NCBI GenBank assembly: GCA_963717085.1 | Contig: CAVQVM010000011.1 | Span: forward strand, 124,001-188,000 | Reading direction: 5' to 3' | Origin: DASQUK01 sp963717085 | GTDB lineage: Bacteria > Actinomycetota > Acidimicrobiia > Acidimicrobiales > VFJN01 | DNA: 64,000 nt | In this document: positions 17,240 to 25,856 of the stretch, piece by piece | Layout of the letters: every line of letters begins with the position of its first letter | How positions within the stretch are numbered: the stretch's first letter is position 1 | Translations under genes and position numbers: made by a program | The notes under the pieces: model-generated | What the model was told of the DNA's origin: nothing | The model's input: the letters and a program-made list of their open reading frames with translations, nothing else | Databases searched by the model: none

Positions 17240-18024
17240 GGTCCGAGCCTAAAGGCCGCCCCCACGTGCTCGTGGTGGTGCGGATCGTCGATGATCACCG
17301 CACCCTCCGGCAGCACCAACAGCCTGCCGCCGTAGGCGGCGGCGAGGTTGTGGTCGGTCAGCACGGCGTCGGGCGGACCGCAGGCGATCAGCCGGTTGGC
17401 GAGGAGCATCACCAGGTCGGCCTGGCGCGCGTCGCCGAGGTCGTGGGTCGAGACCACCACGGTGCGGCCGGCATCCCGTTCGGCGGCCACCGCTTCGAGG
17501 ATGAGGCGCCGCGACACGACATCGAGCGCCGTCACCGGCTCGTCGAGCAGCAGCAGGTCCGCCCCCTGGGCGAGGCCCTGGGCCACGAGGACCCTCTGGC
17601 GCTGGCCGCCCGACAGCTCATGGAGCTGGCGCCCGGCCAGGTCGGCGATGGCCAGCCGCTCCATGGCCCGATCCACCGCGGCGTGGTCGGTCCGGTCGAG
17701 GCGGCGCACCGGCCCCCGGCTGGCGTAGCGCGCCATGGTGACGGTCTCCCGCACGGTGATGGGCAGCGACCGGTCGACATCGGTGGTCTGCAGCACGAGG
17801 GCCACCGCGGCCTGGGTCTGCCGGGCGGGCACCTCGAGACGGCCGGACCGCGGCGGCAGCAGCCCGGCGATCGCGCGCAGCAGGGTCGACTTGCCGGATC
17901 CGTTGGGGCCGATGAGCGCGACCGACGTGCCCGGAGGGACGGCGAAGGTGCTCGGCGCCAGCGCCAGCCGGTGCCCGTAGGCGAGCACCAGCTCATCGGC
18001 GGCGACGGCGGGAGGAGACGGCAT
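17236..18024 (-). CDS. znuC: Zinc ABC transporter ATP-binding protein
   Basis: 262 aa. Walker A GPNGSGKSTLL, signature LSGGQRQRVLVAQG, Walker B LLLLDEPVTALD, switch VVVSTHDLGDAR. The C-terminal tail carries HHHEH, possibly metal-binding. Divergent from the fused binding protein/permease gene and coupled to the zur-like gene downstream. Powers uptake of Zn2+ (or Mn2+) across the cytoplasmic membrane. Confidence 0.9.
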   Translation of the reverse strand: MPSPPAVAADELVLAYGHRLALAPSTFAVPPGTSVALIGPNGSGKSTLLRAIAGLLPPRSGRLEVPARQTQAAVALVLQTTDVDRSLPITVRETVTMARYASRGPVRRLDRTDHAAVDRAMERLAIADLAGRQLHELSGGQRQRVLVAQGLAQGADLLLLDEPVTALDVVSRRLILEAVAAERDAGRTVVVSTHDLGDARQADLVMLLANRLIACGPPDAVLTDHNLAAAYGGRLLVLPEGAVIIDDPHHHEHVGAAFRLGP

Positions 18025-18138
18025 GTGGCGACGTTCCCTTGCTTATCGGGAATGAGTCTCGTTAGATTCTCTACCTTAGATCAAGACCCATTCTCAGTTT
18101 TGCCGATCCTATCGATTCGTTCCTCGACGAGGTCCCAC
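18025..18138 (+). promoter_or_regulatory. Divergent promoter region of the zinc uptake genes
   Basis: 114 bp, clearly AT-richer than its surroundings, between the two divergent transporter transcripts. The likely place for Zur control. I see partial dyads (GAATGAG near 18050, CCATTCTCA near 18090) but no convincing Zur box by eye. Confidence 0.4.
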
Positions 18139-19914
18139 GTGCGTCGCATGCCACTCGCAGTCGTTGCCCTCCCGCTCCTCGCCATCGCGCTGGCCGGCTG
18201 CGGCGACGACGACGGCGCCGCCGGTGCGTCCGGCGACCGCCCCCACGTGGTCGTGACGACCAACGTGCTGGGGGACGTGGTCTCCGACCTGGTGGGCGAC
18301 GAGGCTGACGTCGAGGTGATCATGCCCCCGGGGACCGCTCCCCACGAGTTCGAGGCGTCCCCCCGGCAGGTCGCCAGCATGCGGGACGCCGACGTGCTGG
18401 TCACCAACGGCGCCGGATTCGAGGAGGGCCTCACCGACACGATCGAGGCAGCGGAGCAGGACGGCGTCCCGACGTTCGCCGCCATCGACGCCGTCGACAC
18501 CTTGCAGCTCGACGGGGACGGCGGCGCGGATCCCCACTTCTTCACCGACCCGGCGCGCATGGCCACCGCGGCGCAGGCAATCGCCGACTTCCTGGTCGAC
18601 GAGGTGCCCGCGCTCGACACGCCGACGTTCGCCAACCAGGTGCGGGCCACCGTCGACGAACTGCACGCCGTCGACGGTGAGGTGGAGCGGACCTTGTCGG
18701 CCGTGCCCGCCGACCGGCGCACGCTGGTCACCAACCACGAGGTGTTCGGGTACTTCGCCGACCGCTACGGGTTCGAGGTCGTCGGTGCCGTCATCCCAGC
18801 CGGAACCACCCAGGCCGAGCCGAGCGCCGCGCAACTCGACGAGCTGGCCCACACGATCGAAGACCACCACGTGCCCGCCATCTTCGTCGAGACCTCGTCA
18901 CCCACCCGGTTGGCCGACGTCCTCGCCGACGAGGTCGGCGACGTCGACGTCGTCGAGCTGTTCAGCGAGTCCCTGGGCGACGAGGGCTCCGGTGGTGAGA
19001 CGTACGTCGCCATGATGCGCACGAACGCCGGGCGCATCGCCGACGCGCTCGAGGGCTCCCAACCCGTGATCGCCTGGTTCACCGACGCCTTCGAGCCGAC
19101 CTTCATGCAGAGGGCGTTGCTGGCCGGCCTCCTCGCCAGCAGCGCAACGGCCGTGGTCGGTACGTGGGTGGTGCTCCGGGGGCTGACGTTCCTTGGCGAC
19201 GCCCTCGCCCACGGCGTCGTGCCCGGGCTGGCACTGGCGGTGCTCTGGGGCTTCAGTCCCACGCTCGGCGCGCTGGTGGCGGCTCTCCTGATGAGCGGGG
19301 CGGTGACGGTGGTGTCGCACCGCACCCGGGTCCGCGAGGACACCGGCATCGGTCTGCTGTTCGTAGGGATGCTCGCCCTCGGCGTGGTGATCATCTCCCG
19401 GTCGGAGAGCTTCGCCACCGATGTGACCTCACTGTTGTTCGGCGACATCCTGGGCGTGACACCGGGCGACCTGCGCGGCCAGGCCGTGGCGGCGGCCCTG
19501 GTGGTGGCGGTCTCCGTTGCCCTCTACCGGCCGTTCATGGCGCTGGCATTCAACGCCGACAAGGCCGCCACCCTGGGCATGCGACCCGTGGTCACGCACG
19601 CGGCGCTGATGGTCCTGCTGGCGGTGTCGATCGTGGCGTCGTTCGACGCGATCGGCACGCTGCTCGTGTTCGGACTGCTGATCGGCCCGCCCGCCACCGC
19701 GGGGCTGCTGGTCCGCCGGGTCCCCCGCGTCATGGTGACGGCGGTGGCCCTCGGCGGCCTGGCGGTGATCCTGGGTCTGGCCATCAGCTTCCACTACGGG
19801 ACCGCCGGCGGCGCCACCATCGCAGGCCTGGCGGTGGGCCAGTTCTTCGTGGTCCTGGCCGTCCAGGAAGCCCGCCGGGCGTTGCGCCAGCGGGCCCGGC
19901 GGCTGGCCACCTGA
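18139..19914 (+). CDS. Zinc ABC transporter: solute-binding lipoprotein fused to permease
   Basis: 591 aa. Residues 1-24 are a lipoprotein signal (Arg-rich start, lipobox LAGC). Residues about 35-315 form a ZnuA/AztC-like binding domain (APHEFEASPRQ, TNHEVFGYFADRYGFEVVG, IFVETSSPTRL). After a short join (QPVIAWFTDAFEPTFMQRAL) comes a ZnuB-type permease of about 270 residues with eight or so helices (GLTFLGDALAHGVVPGLALA, FDAIGTLLVFGLLIGPPATA). Binding protein and permease are normally separate. GTG 18139 adds the basic MRR needed for the signal. Confidence 0.88.
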   Translation: MRRMPLAVVALPLLAIALAGCGDDDGAAGASGDRPHVVVTTNVLGDVVSDLVGDEADVEVIMPPGTAPHEFEASPRQVASMRDADVLVTNGAGFEEGLTDTIEAAEQDGVPTFAAIDAVDTLQLDGDGGADPHFFTDPARMATAAQAIADFLVDEVPALDTPTFANQVRATVDELHAVDGEVERTLSAVPADRRTLVTNHEVFGYFADRYGFEVVGAVIPAGTTQAEPSAAQLDELAHTIEDHHVPAIFVETSSPTRLADVLADEVGDVDVVELFSESLGDEGSGGETYVAMMRTNAGRIADALEGSQPVIAWFTDAFEPTFMQRALLAGLLASSATAVVGTWVVLRGLTFLGDALAHGVVPGLALAVLWGFSPTLGALVAALLMSGAVTVVSHRTRVREDTGIGLLFVGMLALGVVIISRSESFATDVTSLLFGDILGVTPGDLRGQAVAAALVVAVSVALYRPFMALAFNADKAATLGMRPVVTHAALMVLLAVSIVASFDAIGTLLVFGLLIGPPATAGLLVRRVPRVMVTAVALGGLAVILGLAISFHYGTAGGATIAGLAVGQFFVVLAVQEARRALRQRARRLAT

Positions 19915-19976
19915 CCGGGGATTCGATTCCTGCCGCGGTTCTGGTGGTCCGGGCAACCAATTCCGCGGCAGGTTTC

Positions 19977-21636
19977 TCAGGCGCCGGCTCCGTCGCCGTC
20001 GCCGTCGTGGACGAGGACGTGGCGGTCGATGGTGGCACCCGTCTCCCCCAGGCCCTTCACACTGATGCGGTCGTAGGCGAGCAGCTCGCGGGTATCCGGA
20101 TCGAAGTACAGCACCGACGCCTGCAGCGGCTTGGGCTCGTCGCCCTGCAGGCCGCGCAGCCCGGCGCCTCCGGTCGAGCCCTCCACCAGCAGCCGGGTGT
20201 CCGGGGGCGGCTCCTCGGTCGTGTCGGTGTCGCCTGACCCCTCGTCCTCTTCGGCCGGCTCGATCCGTTCGTCGCTGGGCTCGTGGGTATGGCCGGCGAG
20301 GACCAGCGGCACCTCGCCCCCGATGTCGGCGGCGATCCGGGCGTCGTGGACGAGCACGACATCGACGTGGGGGGGCTCGGCGGCCGCCAGGTCGTCGGCG
20401 ACCTCGGGGGCGAATGCCTCGGCGCGCTCCTGGTCCGACGGGCCCGCCATCGCCTGGTCCTTGTCCGGGGTGTAGCGGGGATCGCCGATGCCCCAGAAGC
20501 GCAAGCCCGCCACCTCGGCGGCGTCACCGTCGAGCACCACGGCGTTGGGCTGGTCCGCCACCGCCCGCTGGGTGCTCCGCGAGTCGTGGTTGCCCCGAAC
20601 GAAGATGTAGGGCACCTCCAGGTCGTCGATCTGGCCCAGCAGCTGGCTTTCGGGCTCGGTGCCCCAGTCGACGATGTCGCCGGTGTCGGCGATGGCGTCG
20701 ACGTCGAACTGCTCGGTCAGCTGCTCCATGAGGTCGAAGGCTTGGGGGTTGAGGTGGATGTCGCTCACGTGCAACACCCGGATGGTGTCGTCGTCGGGGG
20801 CGAAGGTCGGCAGGTCCTCTGCCGCCAGGTAGAGGGTGACGACGTTGCCCACCAGGTCGCTGAGCTGTTCGCGGTACTCGCCGAAGCGGTCGATGATGTC
20901 CTCGACGTCGCCGACCGCGGCTGGCGCCCGGGAGAGCAGGCCCGTGTAGCGGGGCTCGGCGACGGCGTTGGCATCAAACGTCGCCGCGGCACCCGCACCT
21001 GCGCCGACCACCAGCACCGCGCCCGTCGCCACCCCTACCAGCGCCGAACGCCAGCCGAGCCGGGCGGCGAGCGCACCCACGACTCCGCCCACGGTCGCCA
21101 CCAGCACGCAGCGGAGCACCAGGCGCACCAGCGCGCCGCGGACGTCGTCGGCAACCTCGTCGCCCAGGTTGTCGATGACCTGGGGGTTGTCGGCGATGCG
21201 CTCGGCCTCGGCGAGGCCCAGCTCCTCCACCCGGAGGTCGAGGCGGATCGGCCAGTCGTGGGTGTCGAGCTCGATGGTGCCGAGCGGTGCCAGGTGGACC
21301 ACCGTGTTGCCGTGCAACGACGGCCGGGCCCCCATGGTGGTATCGAACGGGCCGACATGGGCGGGGACGCGACCCGCCACCGCCAGGGCGCCCGCCGCTC
21401 CCACCAGGGCAAACAGGACCACGCGGGCGGTTGGTCCCCAGCGGCGGCGCCACCCGATCCCAGGCTCGGCCTCGCCCGCCTGCTCGGGCGCCGGCTCCGC
21501 GGCCTCCGCCTCCGTCGCCCGCCTGCTCGGGCGTCGGCTCCGCGGCCTCCAACTCGGAGGGTACCGGTGCCTCGGCGTGGGCGGGCCCGTCGCCGTCGGG
21601 GCCGAGGCCCGGGGGCGCGATCCGGCGGTCGTCCAC
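19977..21636 (-). CDS. Membrane-anchored metallophosphoesterase, N-terminus frameshifted by a duplication
   Basis: Calcineurin-like phosphoesterase domain in the C-terminal half: VLHVSDIHLNPQ, ADTGDIVDWG, VRGNHDSR, VVLVHD and LAGHTHEP give the usual dinuclear metal ligands. The N-terminal half has hydrophobic segments around residues 40-60 and 150-215. The probable start, GTG 21636 (VDDRRIAPPGLG), is out of frame with the body; deleting one unit of the 43-bp direct repeat at 21472-21559 restores the frame. The body frame itself stays open up to 21677. Confidence 0.8.
21472..21559 (-). repeat. 43-bp imperfect tandem duplication inside the metallophosphoesterase gene
   Basis: A stretch of about 36 bp encoding EAAEPxPEQAG occurs twice with a 43-bp period (one base different). 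43 is not a multiple of three, so the two copies are read in different frames. Confidence 0.8.
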
Positions 21637-21710
21637 GCAACGATGATTCCGCTACGGCCCCCGATTCGCACGCCCAACCGGTCGGCGGCCCCGCGGCGGC
21701 CGGGCCGCGG

Positions 21711-22043
21711 CTACGGGTTCGAGCCGGTCTTGGCTGCGTTCTTGCTGGTCTTGTCGCTGCCAGACGACGACGTCGACATGTCCGAGCCGGACGACGATTC
21801 CGGCTCCACGGTGGCGGCCACGGTCTCGACGACGTTGTCGGCCGTCTTGGCGAACCGATCTTCCACGGCGTCGCCGATCCTCTTGGCGTCGCGGGTTACG
21901 ACCTCGCTCACGTGCCGCACCCGCGGGTTGTCGCGAACGCGCTGGATGGCGTCGTCGACCTGCCGGCGGCGTTCCTCGCTGGCCTTGACGGCGACCAGGT
22001 AGCCGGCCGCGAACCCGATGGCTGCTCCGAGCTTGAATCTCAT
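21711..22043 (-). CDS. YtxH-like small membrane protein
   Basis: 110 aa. One N-terminal membrane helix (LGAAIGFAAGYLVAV), then a charged amphipathic helix (SEERRRQVDDAIQRVRDNPR) and a Ser/Asp/Lys-rich tail. This is the layout of YtxH-type general stress proteins. No enzymatic motif. Monocistronic. Confidence 0.65.
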   Translation of the reverse strand: MRFKLGAAIGFAAGYLVAVKASEERRRQVDDAIQRVRDNPRVRHVSEVVTRDAKRIGDAVEDRFAKTADNVVETVAATVEPESSSGSDMSTSSSGSDKTSKNAAKTGSNP

Positions 22044-22131
22044 GCCACGCGGTTACCCGCCCAGGGCGCCGTTAATCACCCCGCAGTCACCTAGCCCCAC
22101 TCGGCTGACCATCCCGGGTAGCATCGACGCC

Positions 22132-22311
22132 GTGACCGACGTGACCGACGTGTCGGACGACGAACTCCGCGAGCTCATGGAGTCGCCGCCCCAGCTCGAC
22201 AGCCAGCACCGGGTCTGGGTCACGCCGAGCGACCGCAAGCGCTGCACCTACGTCACCCGCGACGAGCAGCCGGCCGCCGACAGCCACGACAACAGGCTGC
22301 TCCGCTTCTAA
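22132..22311 (+). CDS. Small conserved-type hypothetical protein (59 aa)
   Basis: GTG 22132 to TAA 22311. Acidic N-terminus (VTDVTDVSDDELRELMES) then HRVWVTPSDRKRCTYVTRDE. G/C-rich third positions and a clean start context suggest a real gene. No domain recognised. Divergent from the YtxH-like gene. Confidence 0.5.
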   Translation: MTDVTDVSDDELRELMESPPQLDSQHRVWVTPSDRKRCTYVTRDEQPAADSHDNRLLRF

Positions 22312-22346
22312 ACGCGACAGTCCTCGGCTGCGGGCGCGACCGCGGA

Positions 22347-23177
22347 TCACGCCTGGCCCTCGGCCACTCCGGCGGGGCGCTCACCCTGCACGACCGTGCG
22401 CTGCACCCAGCGATAGCCGGCGGCGGCCGTGACCGTGGCGATCTCGATCGGGCCGCCAACCCCCGGCCACGAGAACTCCGGTGCCATCGCCACCGTGCCG
22501 AGCGTGAGCCGCTGCACGTCGATGGTCGTGCGGATGCACAGGACGGCGAAGTCGATGCCGTCCTGCAGGTTCATCGAGTCGAAGGGGATGCGGTAGCGGC
22601 ACGCCTCGAGCAGGGGCATCACCTCGTGCAGTTCCTTGGCCATGACCTGCGTGGCCGCCAGGCGCTCCAGCAGCTCGAGGTCGGACCCCCGGACGATGCG
22701 GGTCACGACGTCGGTCTGGCCCCGCCACGCCGCCCCGCCCCCGTTCTGGGTGGTGGCGATCTGCTCGACGGCGCCGTCGGGGATGGTGACCTCGAACGCC
22801 TCGCCCACGCCGGCGGCGTCGTAGCCGCCGACCAGGAATCCCAGCGCCGCGACCCCGGGGGGCGGCGGATCCTCGCCGGTCAGGGCCAGCTGCCGGTCGT
22901 AGCGCTCGCCGAAGAAGTCGGCCAGCGCCTGGGCCGTGGGGCCCGGATGATCGCAGTTGCCGGCCTCGACCACCGCGAACTCGGCCATGTGGCTGGCGAT
23001 GCTGCGACCGAGGAGCAGCGCCTCGCCGTACGTGGTGACCGCCACCCGCCCCGACTCGAACACCTTGTGGGTGAAGTCGCTGGCGACGCGCAGGGTCCTG
23101 TCGTTGGCGAGCGTGGTGCGGCTGTCGGCGGCGACCACCACGCCGTCCTGGCACACCACCGTCACCGCCAGCGTCAC
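22347..23177 (-). CDS. Proteasome-type Ntn hydrolase, stand-alone
   Basis: 276 aa with the N-terminus of a proteasome beta subunit: MTLAVTVVCQDGVVVAADSR. Aligned on the archaeal beta subunit, Thr2 would become the nucleophile after Met removal, with Asp18 and Lys38 (HKVF) as partners. There is no propeptide. The body continues with ASHMAEFAVVE and a long C-terminal half unlike the 20S subunits. Closest in layout to bacterial HslV/Anbu/BPH-type relatives. No ATPase ring gene is nearby. A peptidase or amidase role is inferred. Confidence 0.7.
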   Translation of the reverse strand: MTLAVTVVCQDGVVVAADSRTTLANDRTLRVASDFTHKVFESGRVAVTTYGEALLLGRSIASHMAEFAVVEAGNCDHPGPTAQALADFFGERYDRQLALTGEDPPPPGVAALGFLVGGYDAAGVGEAFEVTIPDGAVEQIATTQNGGGAAWRGQTDVVTRIVRGSDLELLERLAATQVMAKELHEVMPLLEACRYRIPFDSMNLQDGIDFAVLCIRTTIDVQRLTLGTVAMAPEFSWPGVGGPIEIATVTAAAGYRWVQRTVVQGERPAGVAEGQA

Positions 23178-23290
23178 GCCCGTCGTTCCCTTTCCCTAGA
23201 GGTGCCGGTCGACCCCGTCACGAACCGGCTGATCGTAACCAGGCCCACTGACAGCAAAGGCCTGCTGCTCCGACGCCTCACCGTGGCCGG

Positions 23291-23635
23291 TCAGGCGTAG
23301 CCGGGGTTGGCGACGGCCAGCTTGTCCGCCACGGTCGCCCGCACCGCCGCCGCGACCTCGTCCCACCGGTCGTCGCAGGCGCCGGACCGGATGGCGGCCG
23401 CCAGCTCCGCGTCCGAGGCGAACCCGAGCGCCGCCAGGCGCGCCGCGTGGTCCGCGGCCATCCGGTCCGCCGAGGCGAGCTCGCGCTCGACGATGGCGAG
23501 TGCCCGGGCGGCCACCCGGGCGTGGAAGCGCACCCGCCCCTCGGTGGCTTCGGTGACGTCGCCCTCGAGGAATTCACGCACGGCCTCGACCAGCTCCACC
23601 GCGCTCGGCGCGTCGTGCGGCTCGCGCCCGCTCAT
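23291..23635 (-). CDS. DUF6285-type protein
   Basis: 114 aa, helical: SAVELVEAVREFLEGDV, GRVRFHARVAARALAIVERE and a C-terminal KLAVANPGYA. DUF6285 proteins commonly follow a phosphotransferase gene in actinobacteria, as here. The ATG at 23635 overlaps the stop of the element ORF (ATGA). Function unknown; perhaps a partner of the phosphotransferase. Confidence 0.7.
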   Translation of the reverse strand: MSGREPHDAPSAVELVEAVREFLEGDVTEATEGRVRFHARVAARALAIVERELASADRMAADHAARLAALGFASDAELAAAIRSGACDDRWDEVAAAVRATVADKLAVANPGYA

Positions 23636-23751
23636 TGCTTCCCGCTCTTGCTGCTGCGCAGCGGGCCGCTCGGGCTGTCGACGTGTTGTCGTACGCTCCC
23701 ACGGCCGCTCGGGCCGGGCTCGCTCTCCCGCCCTCCGGGACGCTCGCTCAC
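23632..23751 (-). CDS. Small ORF inside dispersed element, copy 2 (39 aa)
   Basis: GTG 23751 to TGA 23632. Product VSERPGGRESEPGPSGRGS then a tail ending RSSKSGKQ, the same frame as copy 1 at 1.6 kb. It overlaps the stop of the phosphotransferase (GTGA) and the start of the DUF6285 gene (ATGA), so it behaves like a coupled link between two genes. Confidence 0.4.
   Translation of the reverse strand: MSERPGGRESEPGPSGRGSVRQHVDSPSGPLRSSKSGKQ
23639..23750 (-). repeat. Dispersed 112-bp intergenic element, copy 2
   Basis: Near-identical to 1633-1744 without gaps. In this copy the element contains the stop codon of the upstream gene. Confidence 0.85.
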
Positions 23752-24755
23752 GGCAGCAGGAGGAGCAGGTCGTGCTCCACCTCGCACACCCGCCGGCCGA
23801 TGGCAGCCAGCTCCACCGAGCGGACCGTGCCCGACAGGTGGGTCGCCGCCTGGAGCATGCACATCACCCCCCACTTCAGCGTGCCCATCGCCTCCCACCA
23901 GGCGAGGGCGTCCCGGTCCACGGCGCCGGGCGAGCCCGGTGCCGACTCGTAGGCCGCCACCAGCTCGTCCACGTCCCCGAAGCCGCCTACCTGCGGCGCG
24001 GCCCCGAATCGCCACGCCCGCACGCACAGCCAACCCAGGTCTTCGAGCGGGTCGCCGAGGTGTGCCAGCTCCCAATCGAGCACCGCCCGCAGCCCGTCGG
24101 GGCCCACGACCAGGTTGCCGTTGCGGAAGTCGCCGTGGACCACGGTGTCGGCGCGACGGGGCGGCCGGTTGCGCTCGAGCCAGCGGAAGCCCAGCTCGAA
24201 CGCCGGGTGGGGCTCGTTCATGGCGTCGAGCAGCTCGCGGAACTGCTGGAACTGGTCGGTGGGGTCGAGGCCGGGGACGCTGGCGCGGTCGATGCTGTGC
24301 ACTGCGGCGAGGGCCCTGCCGCACTGCGCCGCGAGCAACGGCCGGGCGGACGCGAACTCGACGTCGCGCAGGATCCGACGGGGGATGGTCTCCCCTTCGA
24401 TCCGCTCCACCACCATCCACGACCGTCCGAGGTGCCCGGCCTCGACGCCGTTGCCGTCGCCCTTGCCGTTGCCGTCGCCATGGAGGTCGCCCTCGACCTC
24501 GCCGCCGGACAGGACGATCGCCGGCACCGGCACACCGGCGGCCTGGGCCGCCCGCAGCAGCTCCACCTCGGTCGTCAGCGGCGCGCTCGTGACGCCCCCC
24601 GGTCGGGCCCGCTGCAGAATGAGCGCCCGGCCGTCGGCCTCGAACGCCCACGTCTCGCGCGACGCCCCGCCCGAGAGCCGGCGCAGCCCCCGCACGTCGT
24701 GGGCGCCAAGGGCCGCCGCCAGCGCCTCGGCCCAGGCCGGGCCCGCGGCCGTCAC
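23748..24755 (-). CDS. Aminoglycoside-phosphotransferase-fold kinase
   Basis: 335 aa from GTG 24755, 13 bp after the preceding stop. Kinase-like fold: LSGGASRETWAFEADG (nucleotide loop), catalytic VVHGDFRNGNLVV and VLDWELAHLGDPLEDLGW. This branch of the APH superfamily is often linked to acyl-CoA metabolism and followed by a DUF6285 gene. An insert HGDGNGKGDGNG lies near residue 85. The substrate is unknown. Confidence 0.85.
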   Translation of the reverse strand: MTAAGPAWAEALAAALGAHDVRGLRRLSGGASRETWAFEADGRALILQRARPGGVTSAPLTTEVELLRAAQAAGVPVPAIVLSGGEVEGDLHGDGNGKGDGNGVEAGHLGRSWMVVERIEGETIPRRILRDVEFASARPLLAAQCGRALAAVHSIDRASVPGLDPTDQFQQFRELLDAMNEPHPAFELGFRWLERNRPPRRADTVVHGDFRNGNLVVGPDGLRAVLDWELAHLGDPLEDLGWLCVRAWRFGAAPQVGGFGDVDELVAAYESAPGSPGAVDRDALAWWEAMGTLKWGVMCMLQAATHLSGTVRSVELAAIGRRVCEVEHDLLLLLP

Positions 24756-24768
24756 GGTCCGCCGGGCG

Positions 24769-25773
24769 TCATTCGATCGGGACCAGGGCCCGGCCCCCGT
24801 CGTCGAGCTGGTGGAGGTACTCGCTGATGCCGTAGCCGGTGCGCCCCTCATAGGTCCACCGGGCCAGTCCCTCGTTCACGACCGTGTACCGATCCCCGGT
24901 CTTGTGGGGCACGCCGTAGACCCGGAGGACGTCGCCCCGCAGCTCGTGGACCCGGTCGCGCTTGTCGGTGGCGCGCACGTGGCTGACGCGATGCGTGACG
25001 CCGTCGTCGGCCAGCTCGCTGGTGACGTGCCAGTCGCGGATCGAGGCGGCCTCGCCGTCCTTCCAGACCCACCCTCGGTGGAGGTCGCCGGCCGCGGTCC
25101 CGATGCGGATCCCGCCGAAGTGCACGTCGTCGCCGACGTTCACGGAGAACCATCGCCACATCTGCGGCCCACCCCAGCGTCGCGGCCCCCAAGACTTGTC
25201 GCGGTTTCCCCGCGCCGAGGTGGCGTCGAGCTGCCACGAGTCTCCGTCGCACGTGATCGTCCCCGACCAGGCGCCGGCTTGCTCGAGGTGCCCCTTGCCG
25301 ACGGTGGCGGCGGTGGAGACGGCGCTGTCGTCGGACCTGCCGGCACGGCCCTGACCGTCAGTGCCGATGGCCGGCGTGAGCGCGGCGAAGGTCACGTCCA
25401 ACGTCACTCGGCCCGGCTCTCCGGACCCGGTCGTGGGCGTCGACCCCAGCTCGAGCACCTGGGCGTCGGCGTCGGCCGTGAGCCGCCACGTACGCATCGG
25501 CTCGACCCGCTCGTAGCGCACGCCCGCCACGTCGAGGTCGTCGTCGGTCATCACGCGCTGCTCCCGCACGCCCCGGACGTTGGCGATGCGGTTGCCGGGC
25601 AACCACACCGAGAGCCCGACGTCCATCGTGCCCTCGTTGGGCCGCACACCGATGCGGGTGAAGAGCCCGGCGTCGGCGGTGGGGTCATAGGCGTTGAAGT
25701 AGTACGACTCGCTCCACGCCGTGTCGCCCTCGACCTCGTGGGCGAAGTCGTGGCTGGCGTCCAGGATCGGCAC
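24769..25773 (-). CDS. DUF7064/DUF7065-type lipocalin-like protein
   Basis: 334 aa. The N-terminal region (ESYYFNAYDPTADAGLFTRIG) and C-terminal half (GGPQMWRWFSVNVGDDVHFGG, RGWVWKDGE) look like the duplicated beta-barrel of CrtC/AttH-like proteins annotated DUF7064/7065. Usually encoded with APH-type kinases, as here. Cytoplasmic, no signal. Role unknown; hydrophobic-substrate binding or hydration is possible. Confidence 0.6.
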   Translation of the reverse strand: MPILDASHDFAHEVEGDTAWSESYYFNAYDPTADAGLFTRIGVRPNEGTMDVGLSVWLPGNRIANVRGVREQRVMTDDDLDVAGVRYERVEPMRTWRLTADADAQVLELGSTPTTGSGEPGRVTLDVTFAALTPAIGTDGQGRAGRSDDSAVSTAATVGKGHLEQAGAWSGTITCDGDSWQLDATSARGNRDKSWGPRRWGGPQMWRWFSVNVGDDVHFGGIRIGTAAGDLHRGWVWKDGEAASIRDWHVTSELADDGVTHRVSHVRATDKRDRVHELRGDVLRVYGVPHKTGDRYTVVNEGLARWTYEGRTGYGISEYLHQLDDGGRALVPIE

Positions 25774-25856
25774 GGCGTCCCCTCCCCGTCGCGGGCTTGT
25801 CGGTGACCGCTACCTGTTTAGTGGACCCTCGCGGAAGTCATCGTGGCGTTCCGCCG

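Noticed and set aside
18025..18138. Zur box
   Set aside because: Partial dyads only; none convincing enough to list as a site.
24115..25806. 563-codon plus-strand open frame
   Set aside because: Antisense to the phosphotransferase and DUF7064-type genes.
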